A DNA stretch of 64,000 bases from assembly GCA_958298945.1 (NCBI GenBank), contig OY282610.1, positions 51,467,667-51,531,666 of the forward strand. The letters are read 5' to 3'. Made by a program: the position numbers and the translations under genes. The stretch comes from Atherix ibis (Eukaryota; Arthropoda; Insecta; Diptera; Athericidae). Of this stretch, positions 37,575 through 51,448 are shown piece after piece. The notes under the pieces were generated by a model. That model did not search any database and was not told the origin of the DNA. It saw only the letters and a program-made list of their open reading frames with translations. Every line of letters begins with the position of its first letter. Positions within the stretch are counted from its first letter, which is position 1.

Positions 37575-39379
37575 ATGAATTTTTTCTCAAAACCACCAAC
37601 AAAAATTTATCCAGAAAGAATTTTCTCATTCCAATGAGAATAATATGAATTGGAGAAGCTTTGCCTGAAAATGCACAATCATACCCCAAACAAACATCTC
37701 CAAAAAACCACCATTTTCATAGAGAAAAACAAATTTTAAGAGAAAGTGGACTCAGTGTAATAATTGTTGCCTCCTATTTTTTGAGAAAACTGGGTGCCTG
37801 GTGTAAAAATTGGATTTTCGTGAATATTGTCACAAATTTTCGAATTTTTGTGGTTTTTTGCATATCTTTAGGTGGTCAATTTATTTTGCTTTCAGTAAAT
37901 AAAAAATTTAATTTTAGGCAATTTTTTTTTAATAGTGCTCACAAAACTTTATTCTGAAAGGATATTCCTTTTTCGATCAGGATAATATGAATCTAGAAGG
38001 CTATGTTAAAGTGTATGTAATGAAACCATGAAACAAATTGCCATTTTTATCCAAAAAAGCAAACTTTATTTTTAAAAAAATACAGCGAACTTTAGGTATT
38101 TTTTTTTAAAACGCCTGGAAAAAATTTTCCTGTAAGGACTTTTTTAGTCCGATCAGGATAATAAGAATAATTATTAGTTTTACATATGTATGCGCATTAA
38201 CATCATTAAACAAATTTTCGAAAAAATTTCCTTTTTCATAGAAATATAGAAATTTAAAAAAAAATTTAATGATCTTTTGGCAAATTTTTCTCAAAACTCC
38301 CACCGAAATTTATCGTGACATGTCATTTTCCTTCCAATCATTATATTAAGAGTCATAGAAGGTTTGCCTGAAAGTGTGCAATGACACCACAAAATAAATT
38401 CTAAAAAACCTTAATTTTTATACAAAAAAAACGAATTTTAATAAAGAAAACAATTAATTTTATGAATTTTTTCTCAAAATCACCAACAAAAATTTATCCA
38501 GAAAGGATATTCTCATTCCAATCGAGAAAATATGTATTGGAAAAGCTTTGCCTGAAAGTACGCAATGACACCATAAAAACAATTCTAAAAACCTTAATTT
38601 GTATACAAAAAAAAACGAATTTTAGGAAAGAAAACTATAAATTTTATGAATTTTTTCTCAAAATCACCAACAAAAATTTATCCAGAAAGGATATTCTCAT
38701 TCCAATCGAGAAAATATGCATTGGAGAAGCTTTGCCTAAAAGTACGCAATGACACCATAAAAACCGTTCTAAAAACCTTAATTTTTATACAAAAAAAAAC
38801 GAATTTTAAGAAAGAAAACCATAAATTTTATGAATTTTTTCTCAAAATCACCAACAAAAATTTATCCAGAAATGATATTCTCATTCCAATCGAGAAAATA
38901 TGCATTGGAAAAGCTTTGCCTGAAAGTACGCAATGACACCATAAAAACAATTCTAAAAACCTTAATTTGTATACAAAAAAAACGAATTTTAGGAAAGAAA
39001 ACTTTAAATTTTATGAATTTTTTCTCAAAATCACCAACAAAAATTTATCCAGAAAGGATATTCTCATTCCAATCGAGAAAATATGCATTGGAGAAGCTTT
39101 GCCTAAAAGTACGCAATGACACCATAAAAACCGTTCTAAAAACCTTAATTTTTATACAAAAAAAAACGAATTTTAAGAAAGAAAACCATAAATTTTATGA
39201 ATTTTTTCTCAAAATCACCAACAAAAATTTATCCAGAAATGATATTCTCATTCCAATCGGGAAAATATGCATTGGAGAAGCTTTGCCTGAAAGTACGCAA
39301 TGACACCATAAAAACAATTCTAAAAACCTTAAATTTTATACAAAAAAAATGAATTTTAAGAAAGAAAACCATAAATTTT
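37575..39379 (+). repeat. HOR unit U20, 10-mer formed by an A3-A4 duplication (1805 bp)
   Basis: The A run is A1, A3, A4, A3, A4 (38462, 38646, 38830, 39013, about 39197). This differs from the other 10-mers, which carry an extra A3-like copy, so ten-monomer units arose by more than one route. B1 has gaaaatgcacaatc, and B3 has cacaaaactttattc and atgaatctag. Confidence 0.93.
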
Positions 39380-41002
39380 ATGAATTTTTTCTCAAAACCA
39401 CCAACAAAAATTTATCCAGAAAGAATTTTCTCATTCCAATGAGAATAATATGAATTGGAGAAGCTTTGCCTGAAAGTGCACAATCATACCCCAAACAAAC
39501 ATCTCCAAAAAACCACCATTTTCATAGAGAAAAACAAATTTTAAGAGAAAGTGGACTCAGTGTAATAATTGTTGCCTCCTATTTTTTGAGAAAACTGGGT
39601 GCCTGGTGTAAAAATTGGATTTTCGTGAATATTGTCACAAATTTTCGAATTTTTGTGGTTTTTTGCATATCTTTAGGTGGTCTATTTATTTTGCTTTCAG
39701 TAAATAAAAAATTTAATTTTAGGCAATTTTTTTTTAATAGTGCTCACAAAAATTTATTCTGAAAGGATATTCCTTTTTCGATCAGGATAATATGGATCTA
39801 GAAGGCTATGTTAAAGTGTATGTAATGAAACCATGAAACAAATTGCCATTTTTATCCAAAAAAGCAAACTTTATTTTTAAAAAAATACAGCGAACTTTAG
39901 GTATTTTTTTTTAAAACGCCTGGAAAAAATTTTCCTGTAAGGACTTTTTTAGTCCGATCAGGATAATAAGAATAATTATTAGTTTCACATATGTATGCGC
40001 ATTAACATCATTAAACAAATTTTCGAAAAAATTTCCTTTTTCATAGAAAAATAGAAATTTAAAAAAAAATTTAATGATCTTTTGGCAAATTTTTCTCAAA
40101 ACTCCCACCGAAATTTATCGTGACATGTCATTTTCCTTCCAATCATTATATTAAGAGTCATAGAAGGTTTGCCTGAAAGTGTGCAATGACACCACAAAAT
40201 AAATTCTAAAAAACCTTAATTTTTATACAAAAAAAAACGAATTTTAATAAAGAAAACAATTAATTTTATGAATTTTTTCTCAAAATTACCAACAAAAATT
40301 TATCCAGAAAGGATATTCTCATTCCAATCGAGAAAATATGTATTGGAGAAGCTTTGCCTGAAAATACGCAATGACACCATAAAAACAATTCTAAAAACCT
40401 TAATTTGTATACAAAAAAAAACGAATTTTAAGAAAGAAAACTATAAATTTTATAAATTTTTTCTCAAAATCACCAACAAAAATTTATCCAGAAAGGATAT
40501 TCTCATTCCAATCGAGAAAATATGTATTGGAGAAGCTTTGCCTGAAAGTACGCAATGACACCATAAAAACAATTCTAAAAACCTTAATTTGTATACAAAA
40601 AAAAACGAATTTTAGGAAAGAAAACTATAAATTTTATGAATTTTTTCTCAAAATCACCAACAAAAATTTAGCCAGAAAGGATATTCTCATTCCAATCGAG
40701 AAAATATGCATTGGTTAAGCTTTGCCTAAAAGTACGCAATGACATTATAAAAACCATTCTAAAAACCTTAATTTTTATACAAAAAAAAACGAATTTTAAG
40801 AAAGAAAACCATAAATTTTATGAATTTTTTCTCAAAATCACCAACAAAAATTTATCCAGAAATGATATTCTCATTCCAATCTAGAAAATATGCATTGGAG
40901 AAGCTTTGCCTGAAAGTACGCAATGACACCATAAAAACAATTCTAAAAACCTGAATTTTTATACAAAAAAAATGAATTTTAAGAAAGAAAACCATAAATT
41001 TT
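39380..41002 (+). repeat. HOR unit U21, 9-mer (1623 bp)
   Basis: A1-A4 at 40268, 40452, 40636 and about 40820. B2 has ggtggtctattt. A1 has aaaattaccaac, A2 starts ataaat, and A3 has tttagccagaaagg, attggttaagc and gacattataaaaacc. Confidence 0.95.
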
Positions 41003-43160
41003 ATGAATTTTTTCTCAAAACCACCAACAAAAATTTATCCAGAAAGAATTTTCTCATTCCAATGAGAATAATATGAATTGGAGAAGCTTTGCCTGAAAGT
41101 GCACAATCATACCCCAAACAAACATCTCCAAAAAACCACCATTTTCATAGAGAAAAACAAATTTTAAGAGAAAGTGGACTCAGTGTAATAATTGTTGCCT
41201 CCTATTTTTTGAGAAAACTGGGTGCCTGGTGTAAAAATTGGATTTTCGTGAATATTGTCACAAATTTTCGAATTTTTGTGGTTTTTTGCATATTTTTAGG
41301 TGGTCAATTTATTTTGCTTTCAGTAAATAAAAAATTTAATTTTAGGCAATTTTTTTTTAATAGTGCTCACAAAAATTTATTCTGAAAGGATATTCCTTTT
41401 TCGATCAGGATAATATGGATCTAGAAGGCTATGTTAAAGTGTATGTAATGAAACCATGAAACAAATTGCCATTTTTATCCAAAAAAGCAAACTTTATTTT
41501 TAAAAAAATACAGCGAACTTTAGGTATTTTTTTTTAAAACGCCTGGAAAAAATTTTCCTGTAAGGACTTTTTTAGTCCGATTAGGATAATAAGAATAATT
41601 ATTAGTTTCACATATGTATGCGCATTAACATCATTAAACAAATTTTCGAAAAAATTTCCTTTTTCATAGAAAAATAGAAATTTAAAAAAAAATGTAATGA
41701 TCTTTTGGCAAATTTTTCTCAAAACTCCCACCGAAATTTATCGTGACATGTCATTTTCCTTCCAATCATTATATTAAGAGTCATAGAAGGTTTGCCTGAA
41801 AGTGTGCAATGACACCACAAAATAAATTCTAAAAAACCTTAATTTTTATACAAAAAAAACGAATTTTAATAAAGAATACAATTAATTTTATGAATTTTTT
41901 CTCAAAATCACCAACAAAAATTTATCCAGAAAGGATATTCTCATTCCAATCGAGAAAATATGTATTGGAGAAGCTTTGCCTAAAAGTACGCAATGACACC
42001 ATAAAAACAATTCTAAAAACCTTAATTTGTATACAAAAAAAAACGAATTTTAAGAAAGAAAACTATAAATTTTATGAATTTTTTCTCAAAATCACCAACA
42101 AAAATTTATCCAGAAAGGATATTCTCATTCCAATCGAGAAAATATGTATTGGAGAAGCTTTGCCTGAAAGTACGCAATGACACCATAAAAACAATTCTAA
42201 AAACCTTAATTTGTATACAAAAAAAACGAATTTTAGGAAAGAAAACTATAAATTTTATGAATTTTTTCTCAAAATCACCAACAAAAATTTATCCAGAAAA
42301 GATATTCTCATTCCAATCGAGAAAATATGCATTGGAGAAGCTTTGCCTAAAAGTACGCAATGACACCATAAAAACCGTTCTAAAAACCTTAATTTTTATA
42401 CAAAAAAAACGAATTTTAATAAAGAAAACAATTAATTTTATGAATTTTTTCTCAAAATCACCAACAAAAATTTATCCAGAAAGGATATTCTCATTCCAAT
42501 CGAGAAAATATGCATTGGAGAAGCTTTGCCTAAAAGTACGCAATGACACCATAAAAACCATTCTAAAAACCTTAATTTTTATACAAAAAAAACGAATTTT
42601 AAGAAAGAAAACCATAAATTTTATGAATTTTTTCTCAAAATCACCAACAAAAATTTATCCAGAAATGATATTCTCATTCCAATCGAGAAAATATGCATTG
42701 GAGAAGCTTTGCCTGAAAGTACGCAATGACACCATAAAAACAATTCTAAAAACCTTAATTTTTATACAAAAAAAATGAATTTTAAGAAAGAAAACCATAA
42801 ATTTGGTTTAATCACCAACAAAAATTTATCCAGAAAGGATATTCTCATTCCAATCGACAAAATATGTATTGGAGAAGCTTTGTCTGAAAGTACGCAATGA
42901 CACCATAAAAACAATTCTAAAAACCTTAATTTGTATACAAAAAAAAACGAATTTTAGGAAAGAAAACTATAAATTTTATGAATTTTTTCTCAAAATCACC
43001 AACAAAAATTTATCCAGAAATGATATTCTCATTCCAATCGAGAAAATATGCATTGGAGAAGCTTTGCCTGAAAGTACGCAATGACACCATAAAAACAATT
43101 CTAAAAACCTTAATTTTTATACAAAAAAAATGAATTTTAAGAAAGGAAACCATAAATTTT
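41003..43160 (+). repeat. HOR unit U22, 12-mer with an indel scar (2158 bp)
   Basis: Seven A monomers at 41890, 42074, 42257, 42440, 42623, about 42806 and about 42978. The sixth has lost its first bases: ataaattt is followed by ggttta and then atcaccaac. This accounts for the unit being about 12 bp shorter than the other 12-mer. B2 has gcatatttttagg, B4 gattaggataat and aaaatgtaatg. Confidence 0.94.
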
Positions 43161-44965
43161 ATGAATTTTTTCTCAAAACCACCAACAAAAATTTATCCAG
43201 AAAGAATTTTCTCATTCCAATGAGAATAATATGAATTGGAGAAGCTTTGCCTGAAAGTGCACAATCATACCCCAAACAAACATCTCCAAAAAACCACCAT
43301 TTTCATAGAGAAAAACAAATTTTAAGAGAAAGTGGACTCAGTGTAATAATTGTTGCCTCCTATTTTTTGAGAAAACTGGGTGCCTGGTGTAAAAATTGGA
43401 TTTTCGTGAATATTGTCACAAATTTTCGAATTTTTGTGGTTTTTTGCATATCTTTAGGTGGTCAATTTATTTTGCTTTCAGTAAATAAAAAATTTAATTT
43501 TAGGCAATTTTTTTTTAATAGTGCTCACAAAAATTTATTCTGAAAGGATATTCCTTTTTCGATCAGGATAATATGGATCTAGAAGGCTATGTTAAAGTGT
43601 ATGTAATGAAACCATGAAACAAATTGCCATTTTTATCCAAAAAAGCAAACTTTATTTTTAAAAAAATACAGCGAACTTTAGGTATTTTTTTTTAAAACGC
43701 CTGGAAAAAATTTTCCTGTAAGGACTTTTTTAGTCCGATCAAGATAATAAGAATAATTATTAGTTTCACATATGTATGCGCATTAACATCATTAAACAAA
43801 TTTTCGAAAAAATTTCCTTTTTCATAGAAAAATAGAAATTTTAAAAAAAATTTAATGATCTTTTGGCAAATTTTTCTCAAAACTCCCACCGAAATTTATC
43901 GTGACATGTCATTTTCCTTCCAATCATTATATTAAGAGTCATAGAAGGTTTGCCTGAAAGTGTGCAATGACACCATAAAATAAATTCTAAAAAAACTTAA
44001 TTTTTATACAAAAAAAACGAATTTTAATAAAGAAAACAATTAATTTTATGAATTTTTTCTCAAAATCACCAACAAAAATTTATCCAGAAAGGATATTCTC
44101 ATTCCAATCGAGAAAATATGTATTGGAGAAGCTTTGCCTGAAAGTACGCAATGACACCATAAAAACAATTCTAAAAACCTTAATTTGTATACAAAAAAAA
44201 ACGAATTTTAAGAAAGAAAACTATAAATTTTATGAATTTTTTCTCAAAATCACCAACAAAAATTTATCCAGAAAGGATATTCTCATTCCAATCGAGAAAA
44301 TATGTATTGGAGAAGCTTTGCCTGAAAGTACGCAATGACACCATAAAAACAATTCTAAAAACCTTAATTTGTATACAAAAAAAAACGAATTTTAGGAAAG
44401 AAATCTATAAATTTTATGAATTTTTTCTCAAAATCACCAACAAAAATTTATCCAGAAAGGATATTCTCATTCCAATCGAGAAAATATGCATTGGAGAAGC
44501 TTTGCCTAAAAGTACGCAATGACACCATAAAAACCGTTCTAAAAACCTTAATTTTTATACAAAAAAAACGAATTTTAATAAAGAAAACAATTAATTTTAT
44601 GAATTTTTTCTCAAAATCACCAACAAAAATTTATCCAGAAAGGATATTCTCATTCCAATCGAAAAAATATGCATTGGAGAAGCTTTGCCTAAAAGTACGC
44701 AATGACACCATAAAAACCGTTCTAAAAACCTTAATTTTTATACAAAAAAAAACGAATTTTAAGAAAGAAAACCATAAATTTTATGAATTTTTTCTCAAAA
44801 TTACCAACAAAAATTTATCCAGAAATGATATTCTCATTCCAATCGAGAAAATATGCATTGGAGAAGCTTTGCCTGAAAGTACGCAATGACACCATAAAAA
44901 CAATTCTAAAAACCTTAATTTTTATACAAAAAAAATGAATTTTAAGAAAGAAAACCATAAATTTT
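43161..44965 (+). repeat. HOR unit U23, 10-mer (1805 bp)
   Basis: A monomers at 44048, 44232, 44416, 44599 and about 44783, including the extra A3-like copy. B4 (gatcaagataataag, gaaattttaaaaaaaattt) and B5 (ttctaaaaaaactt) match U1 and the left partial unit. The lead of the third A monomer (aggaaagaaatctat) matches positions 591 and 2578. Confidence 0.94.
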
Positions 44966-46585
44966 ATGAATTTTTTCTCAAAACCACCAACAAAAATTTA
45001 TCCAGAAAGAATTTTCTCATTCCAATGAGAATAATATGAATTGGAGAAGCTTTGCCTGAAAGTGCACAATCATATCCCAAACAAACATCTCCAAAAAACC
45101 ACCATTTTCATAGAGAAAAACAAATTTTAAGAGAAAGTGGACTCAGTGTAATAATTGTTGCCTCCTATTTTTTGAGAAAACTGGGTGCCTGGTGTAAAAA
45201 TTGGATTTTCGTGAATATTGTCACAAATTTTCGAATTTTTGTGGTTTTTTGCATAACTTTAGGTGGTCAATTTATTTTGCTTTCAGTAAATAAAAAATTA
45301 AATTTTAGGCAATTTTTTTTTAATAGTGCTCACAAAAATTTATTCTGAAAGGATATTCCTTTTTCGATCAGGATATTATGGATCTAGAAGGCTATGTTAA
45401 AGTGTATGTAATGAAACCATGAAACAAATTGCCATTTTTATCCAAAAAAGCAAACTTTATTTTTAAAAAAATACAGCAAACTTTAGGTATTTTTTTTTAA
45501 AACGCCTGGAAAAAATTTTCCTGTAAGGACTTTTTTAGTCCGATCAGGATAATAAGAATAATTATTAGTTTCACATATGTATGCTCATTAACATCATTAA
45601 ACAAATTTTCGAAAAAATTTCCTTTTTCATAGAAAAATAGAAATTTAAAAAAAAATTTAATGATCTTTTGGCAAATTTTTCTCAAAACTCCCACCGAAAT
45701 TTATCGTGACATGTCATTTTCCTTCCAATCATTATATTAAGAGTCATAGAAGGTTTGCCTGAAAGTGTGCAATGACACCACAAAATAAATTCTAAAAAAC
45801 CTTAATTTGTATACAAAAAAAACGAATTTTAATAAAGAAAACAATTAATTTTATAAATTTTTTCTCAAAATCACCAACAAAAATTTATCCAGAAAGGATA
45901 TTCTCATTCCAATCGAGAAAATATGTATTGGAGAAGCTTTGCCTAAAAGTACGCAATGACACCATAAAAACAATTCTAAAAACCTTAATTTGTATACAAA
46001 AAAAAACGAATTTTAAGAAAGAAAACTATAAATTTTATGAATTTTTTCTCAAAATCACCAACAAAAATTTATCCAGAAAGGATATTCTCATTCCAATCGA
46101 GAAAATATGTATTGGAGAAGCTTTGCCTGAAAGTACGCAATGACACCATAAAAACAATTCTAAAAACCTTAATTTGTATACAAAAAAAACGAATTTTAGG
46201 AAAGAAAACTATAAATTTTATGAATTTTTTCTCAAAATCACCAACAAAAATTTATCCAGAAAGGATATACTCATTCCAATCGAGAAAATATGCATTGGAG
46301 AAGCTTTGCCCAAAAGTACGCAATGACACCATAAAAACCGTTCTAAAAACCTTAATTTTTATACAAAAAAAACGAATTTTAAGAAAGAAAACCATAAATT
46401 TTATGAATTTTTTCTCAAAATTACCAACAAAAATTTATCCAAAAATGATATTCTCATTCCAATCGAGAAAATATGCATTGGAGAAGCTTTGCCTGAAAGT
46501 ACGCAATGACACCATAAAAACAATTCTAAAAACCTTAATTTTTATACAAAAAAAATGAATTTTAAGAAAGAAAACCATAAATTTT
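44966..46585 (+). repeat. HOR unit U24, 9-mer (1620 bp)
   Basis: A1-A4 at about 45854 (ataaat start), 46037, 46220 and about 46403. A3 has gcccaaaagtacg, and A4 has aaaattaccaac and tatccaaaaatg, as in the corresponding part of U2 near 5.4-5.5 kb. B-block changes: catatcccaaac, gcataacttta, ggatattatgg, cagcaaacttt and tatgctcatt. Confidence 0.95.
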
Positions 46586-47839
46586 ATGAATTTTTTCTCA
46601 AAACCACCAACAAAAATTTATCCAGAAAGAATTTTCTCATTTCAATGAGAATAATATGAATTGGAGAAGCTTTGCCTGAAAGTGCACAATCATACCCCAA
46701 ACAAACATCTCCAAAAAACCACCATTTTCATAGAGAAAAACAAATTTTAAGAGAAAGTGGACTCAGTGTAATAATTGTTGCCTCCTATTTTTTGAGAAAA
46801 CTGGGTGCCTGGTGTAAAAATTGGATTTTCGTGAATATTGTCACAAATTTTCGAATTTTTGTGGTTTTTTGCATATCTTTAGGTGGTCAATTTATTTTGC
46901 TTTCAGTAAATAAAAAATTTAATTTTAGGCAATTTTTTTTAATAGTGCTCACAAATATTTATTCTGAAAGGATATTCCTTTTTCGATCAGGATAATATGG
47001 ATCTAGAAGGCTATGTTAAAGTGTATGTAATGAAACCATGAAACAAATTGCCATTTTTATCCAAAAAAGCAAACTTTATTTTTAAAAAAATACAGCGAAC
47101 TTTAGGTATTTTTTTTTTAAAACGCCTGGAAAAAATTTTCCTGTAAGGACTTTTTTAGTCCGATCAGGATAATAAGAATAATTATTAGTTTCACATATGT
47201 ATGCGCATTAACATCATTAAACAAATTTTCGAAAAAATTTCCTTTTTCATAGAAAAATAGAAATTAAAAAAAAAATTTAATGATCTTTTGGCAAATTTTT
47301 CTCAAAACTCCCACCGAAATTTATCGTGACATGTCATTTTCCTTCCAATCATTATATTAAGAGTCATAGAAGGTTTGCCTGAAAGTGTGCAATGACACCA
47401 CAAAATAAATTCCAAAAAACCTTAATTTTTATACAAAAAAAGCGAATTTTAATAAAGAAAACAATTAATTTTATAAATTTTTTCTCAAAATCACCAACAA
47501 AAATTTAACCAGAAAGGATATTCTCATTCCAATCGAGAAAATATGTATTGGAGAAGCTTTGCCTAAAAGTACGCAATGACACCATAAAAACAATTCTAAA
47601 AACCTTAATTTGTATACAAAAAAAAACGAATTTTAAGAAAGAAAACTATAAATTTTATGAATTTTTTCTCAAAATCACCAACAAAAATTTATCCAGAAAG
47701 GATATTCTCATTCCAATCGAGAAAATATGTATTGGAGAAGCTTTGCCTGAAAGTACGCAATGACACCATAAAAACAATTCTAAAAACCTTAATTTGTATA
47801 CAAAAAAAATGAATTTTAAGAAAGAAAACCATAAATTTT
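46586..47839 (+). repeat. HOR unit U25, 7-mer (1254 bp)
   Basis: Only A1 and A2 follow the B block (about 47473, 47657). B3 has a short T-run and cacaaatatttattc. B5 has ttccaaaaaacc and aaaagcgaatttt, and A1 has aaatttaaccagaaagg. U25 and the start of U26 share all of these with U3. Confidence 0.95.
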
Positions 47840-49828
47840 ATGAATTTTTTCTCAAAACCACCAACAAAAATTTATCCAGAAAGAATTTTCTCATTCCAAT
47901 GAGAATAATATGAATTGGAGAAGCTTTGCCTGAAAGTGCACAATCATACCCCAAACAAACATCTCCAAAAAACCACCATTTTCATAGAGAAAAACAAGTT
48001 TTAAGAGAAAGTGGACTCAGTGTAATAATTGTTGCCTCCTATTTTTTGAGAAAACTGGGTGCCTGGTGTAAAAATTGGATTTTCGTGAATATTGTCACAA
48101 ATTTTCGAATTTTTGTGGTTTTTTGCATATCTTTAGGTGGTCAATTTATTTTGCTTTCAGTAAATAAAAAATTTAATTTTAGGCAATTTTTTTTAATAGT
48201 GCTCACAAATATTTATTCTGAAAGGATATTCCTTTTTCGATCAGGATAATATGGATCTAGAAGGCTATGTTAAAGTGTATGTAATGAAACCATGAAACAA
48301 ATTGCCATTTTTATCCAAAAAAGCAAACTTTATTTTTAAAAAAATACAGCGAACTTTAGGTATTTTTTTTTAAAACGCCTGGAAAAAATTTTCCTGTAAG
48401 GACTTTTTTAGTCCGATCAGGATAATAAGAATAATTATTAGTTTCACATATGTATGCGCATTAACATCATTAAACAAATTTTCGAAAAAATTTCCTTTTT
48501 CATAGAAAAATAGAAATTAAAAAAAAAATTTAATGATCTTTTGGCAAATTTTTCTCAAAACTCTCACCGAAATTTATCGTGACATGTCATTTTCCTTCCA
48601 ATCATTATATTAAGAGTCATAGAAGGTTTGCCTGAAAGTGTGCAATGACACCACAAAATAAATTCCAAAAAACCTTAATTTTTATACAAAAAAAGCGAAT
48701 TTTAATAAAGAAAACAATTAATTTTATAAATTTTTTCTCAAAATCACCAACAAAAATTTAACCAGAAAGGATATTCTCATTCCAATCGAGAAAATATGTA
48801 TTGGAGAAGCTTTGCCTAAAAGTACGCAATGACACCATAAAAACAATTCTAAAAACCTTAATTTGTATACAAAAAAAAACGAATTTTAAGAAAGAAAACT
48901 ATAAATTTTATGAATTTTTTCTCAAAATCACCAACAAAAATTTATCCAGAAAGGATATTCTCATTCCAATCGAGAAAATATGTATTGGAGAAGCTTTGCC
49001 TGAAAGTACGCAATGACACCATAAAAACAATTCTAAAAACCTTAATTTGTATACAAAAAAAAACGAATTTTAGGAAAGAAAACTATAAATTTTATGAATT
49101 TTTTCTCAAAATCACCAACAAAAATTTATCCAGAAAGGATATTCTCATTCCAATCGAGAAAATATGCATTGGAGAAGCTTTGCCCAAAAGTACGCAATGA
49201 TACCATAAAAACCGTTCTAAAAACCTTAATTTTTATACAAAAAAAAACGAACTTTAATAAAGAAAACAATTAATTTTATGAATTTTTTCTCAAAATCACC
49301 AACAAAAATTTATCCAGAAATGATATTCTCATTCCAATCGAGAAAATATGCATTGGAGAGGCTTTGGCTGAAAGTACGCAATGACACCATAAAAACAATT
49401 CTAAAAACCTTAATTTGTATACAAAAAAAAAACGAATTTTAGGAAAGAAAACTATAAATTTTATGAATTTTTTCTCAAAATCACCAACAAAAATTTATCC
49501 AGAAAGGATATTCTCATTCCAATCGAGAAAATATGCATTGGAGAAGCTTTGCCTAAAAGTACGCAATGACACCATAAAAACCGTTCTAAAAACCTTAATT
49601 TTTATACAAAAAAAACGAATTTTAATAAAGAAAACAATTAATTTTATGAATTTTTTCTCAAAATCACCAACAAAAATTTATCCAGAAATGATATTCTCAT
49701 TCCAATCGAGAAAATATGCATTGGAGAAGCTTTGCCTAAAAGTACGCAATGACACCATAAAAACCGTTCTAAAAACCTTAATTTTTATACAAAAAAAACG
49801 AATTTTAAGAAAGAAAACCATAAATTTT
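47840..49828 (+). repeat. HOR unit U26, 11-mer (1989 bp)
   Basis: Six A monomers at about 48726, 48910, 49094, 49278, 49463 and 49646. The third has gcccaaaagtacgcaatgat. The fourth has cgaactttaataaag before it and gagaggctttggctg within it. Both match 7.03-7.21 kb in U3. B1 has acaagttttaag and B5 ctctcaccg. Confidence 0.94.
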
Positions 49829-51448
49829 ATGAATTTTTTCTCAAAACCACCAACAAAAATTTATCCAGAAAGAATTTTCTCATTCCAATGAGAATAATAT
49901 GAATTGGAGAAGCTTTGCCTGAAAGTGCACAATCATACCCCAAACAAACATCTCCAAAAAACCACCATTTTCATAGAGAAAAACAAATTTTAAGAGAAAG
50001 TGGACTCAGTGTAATAATTGTTGCCTCCTATTTTTTGAGAAAACTGGGTGCCTGGTGTAAAAATTGGATTTTCGTGAATATTGTCACAAATTTTCGAATT
50101 TTTGTGGTTTTTTGCATATCTTTAGGTGGTCAATTTATTTTGCTTTCAGTAAATAAAAAATTTAATTTTAGGCAATTTTTTTTTAATAGTGCTCACAAAA
50201 ATTTATTCTGAAAGGATATTCCTTTTTCGATCAGGATAATATGGATCTAGAAGGCTATGTTAAAGTGTATGTAATGAAACCATGAAACAAATTGCTATTT
50301 TTATCCAAAAAAGCAAACTTTATTTTTAAAAAAATACAGCGAACTTTAGGTATTTTTTTTTAAAACGCCTGGAAAAAATTTTCCTGTAAGGACTTTTTTA
50401 GTCCGATCAGGATAATAAGAATAATTATTAGTTTCACATATGTATGCGCATTAACATCATTAAACAAATTTTCGAAAAAATTTCCTTTTTCATAGAAAAT
50501 AGAAATTTAAAAAAAAATTTAATGATCTTTTGGCAAATTTTTCTCAAAACTCCCACCGAAATTTATCGTGACATGTCATTTTCCTTCCAATCATTATATT
50601 AAGAGTCATAGAAGGTTTGCCTAAAAGTGTGCAATGACACCACAAAATAAATTCTAAAAAACCTTAATTTTTATACAAAAAAAAACGAATTTTAATAAAG
50701 AAAACAATTAATTTTATGAATTTTTTCTCAAAATCACCAACAAAAATTTATCCAGAAAGGATATTCTCATTCCAATCGAAAAAATATATATTGGAGAAGC
50801 TTTGCCTGAAAGTACGCAATGACACCATAAAAACAATTCTAAAAACCTTAATTTGTATACAAAAAAACGAATTTTAAGAAAGAAAACTATAAATTTTATG
50901 AATTTTTTCTCAAAATCACCAACAAAAATTTATCCAGAAAGGATATTCTCATTCCAATCGAGAAAATATGTATTGGAGAAGCTTTGCCTGAAAGTACGCA
51001 ATGACACCATAAAAACAATTCTAAAAACCTTAATTTGTATACAAAAAAAAAAACGAATTTTAGGAAAGAAAACTATAAAGTTTATGAATTTTTTCTCAAA
51101 ATCACCAACAAAAATTTATATAGAAAGGATATTGTCATTCCAATCGAGAAAATATGCATTGGAGAAGCTTTGCCTAAAAGTACGTAATGACACCATAAAA
51201 ACCATTCTAAAAACCTTAATTTTTATACAAAAAAAACGAATTTTAAGAAAGAAAACCATAAATTTTATGAATTTTTTCTCAAAATCACCAAAAAAATTTA
51301 TCCAGAAATGATATTCTCATTCCAATCGAGAAAATATGCATTGGAGAAGCTTTGCCTGAAAGTACGCAATGACACCATAAAAACAATTCTAAAAACCTTA
51401 ATTTTTATACAAAAAAAATGAATTTTAAGAAAGAAAACCATAAATTTT
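49829..51448 (+). repeat. HOR unit U27, 9-mer (1620 bp)
   Basis: Four A monomers starting near 50717, 50898, 51084 and 51267. B3 has aattgctattt. B4 lacks one A (catagaaaatag). B5 has cctaaaagtgtgc. The A-run near 50861 is only seven bases. A3 carries several private changes (aaagtttatg, tatatagaaagg, attgtcattcc, tacgtaatg), and A4 has accaaaaaaattt. Confidence 0.94.
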
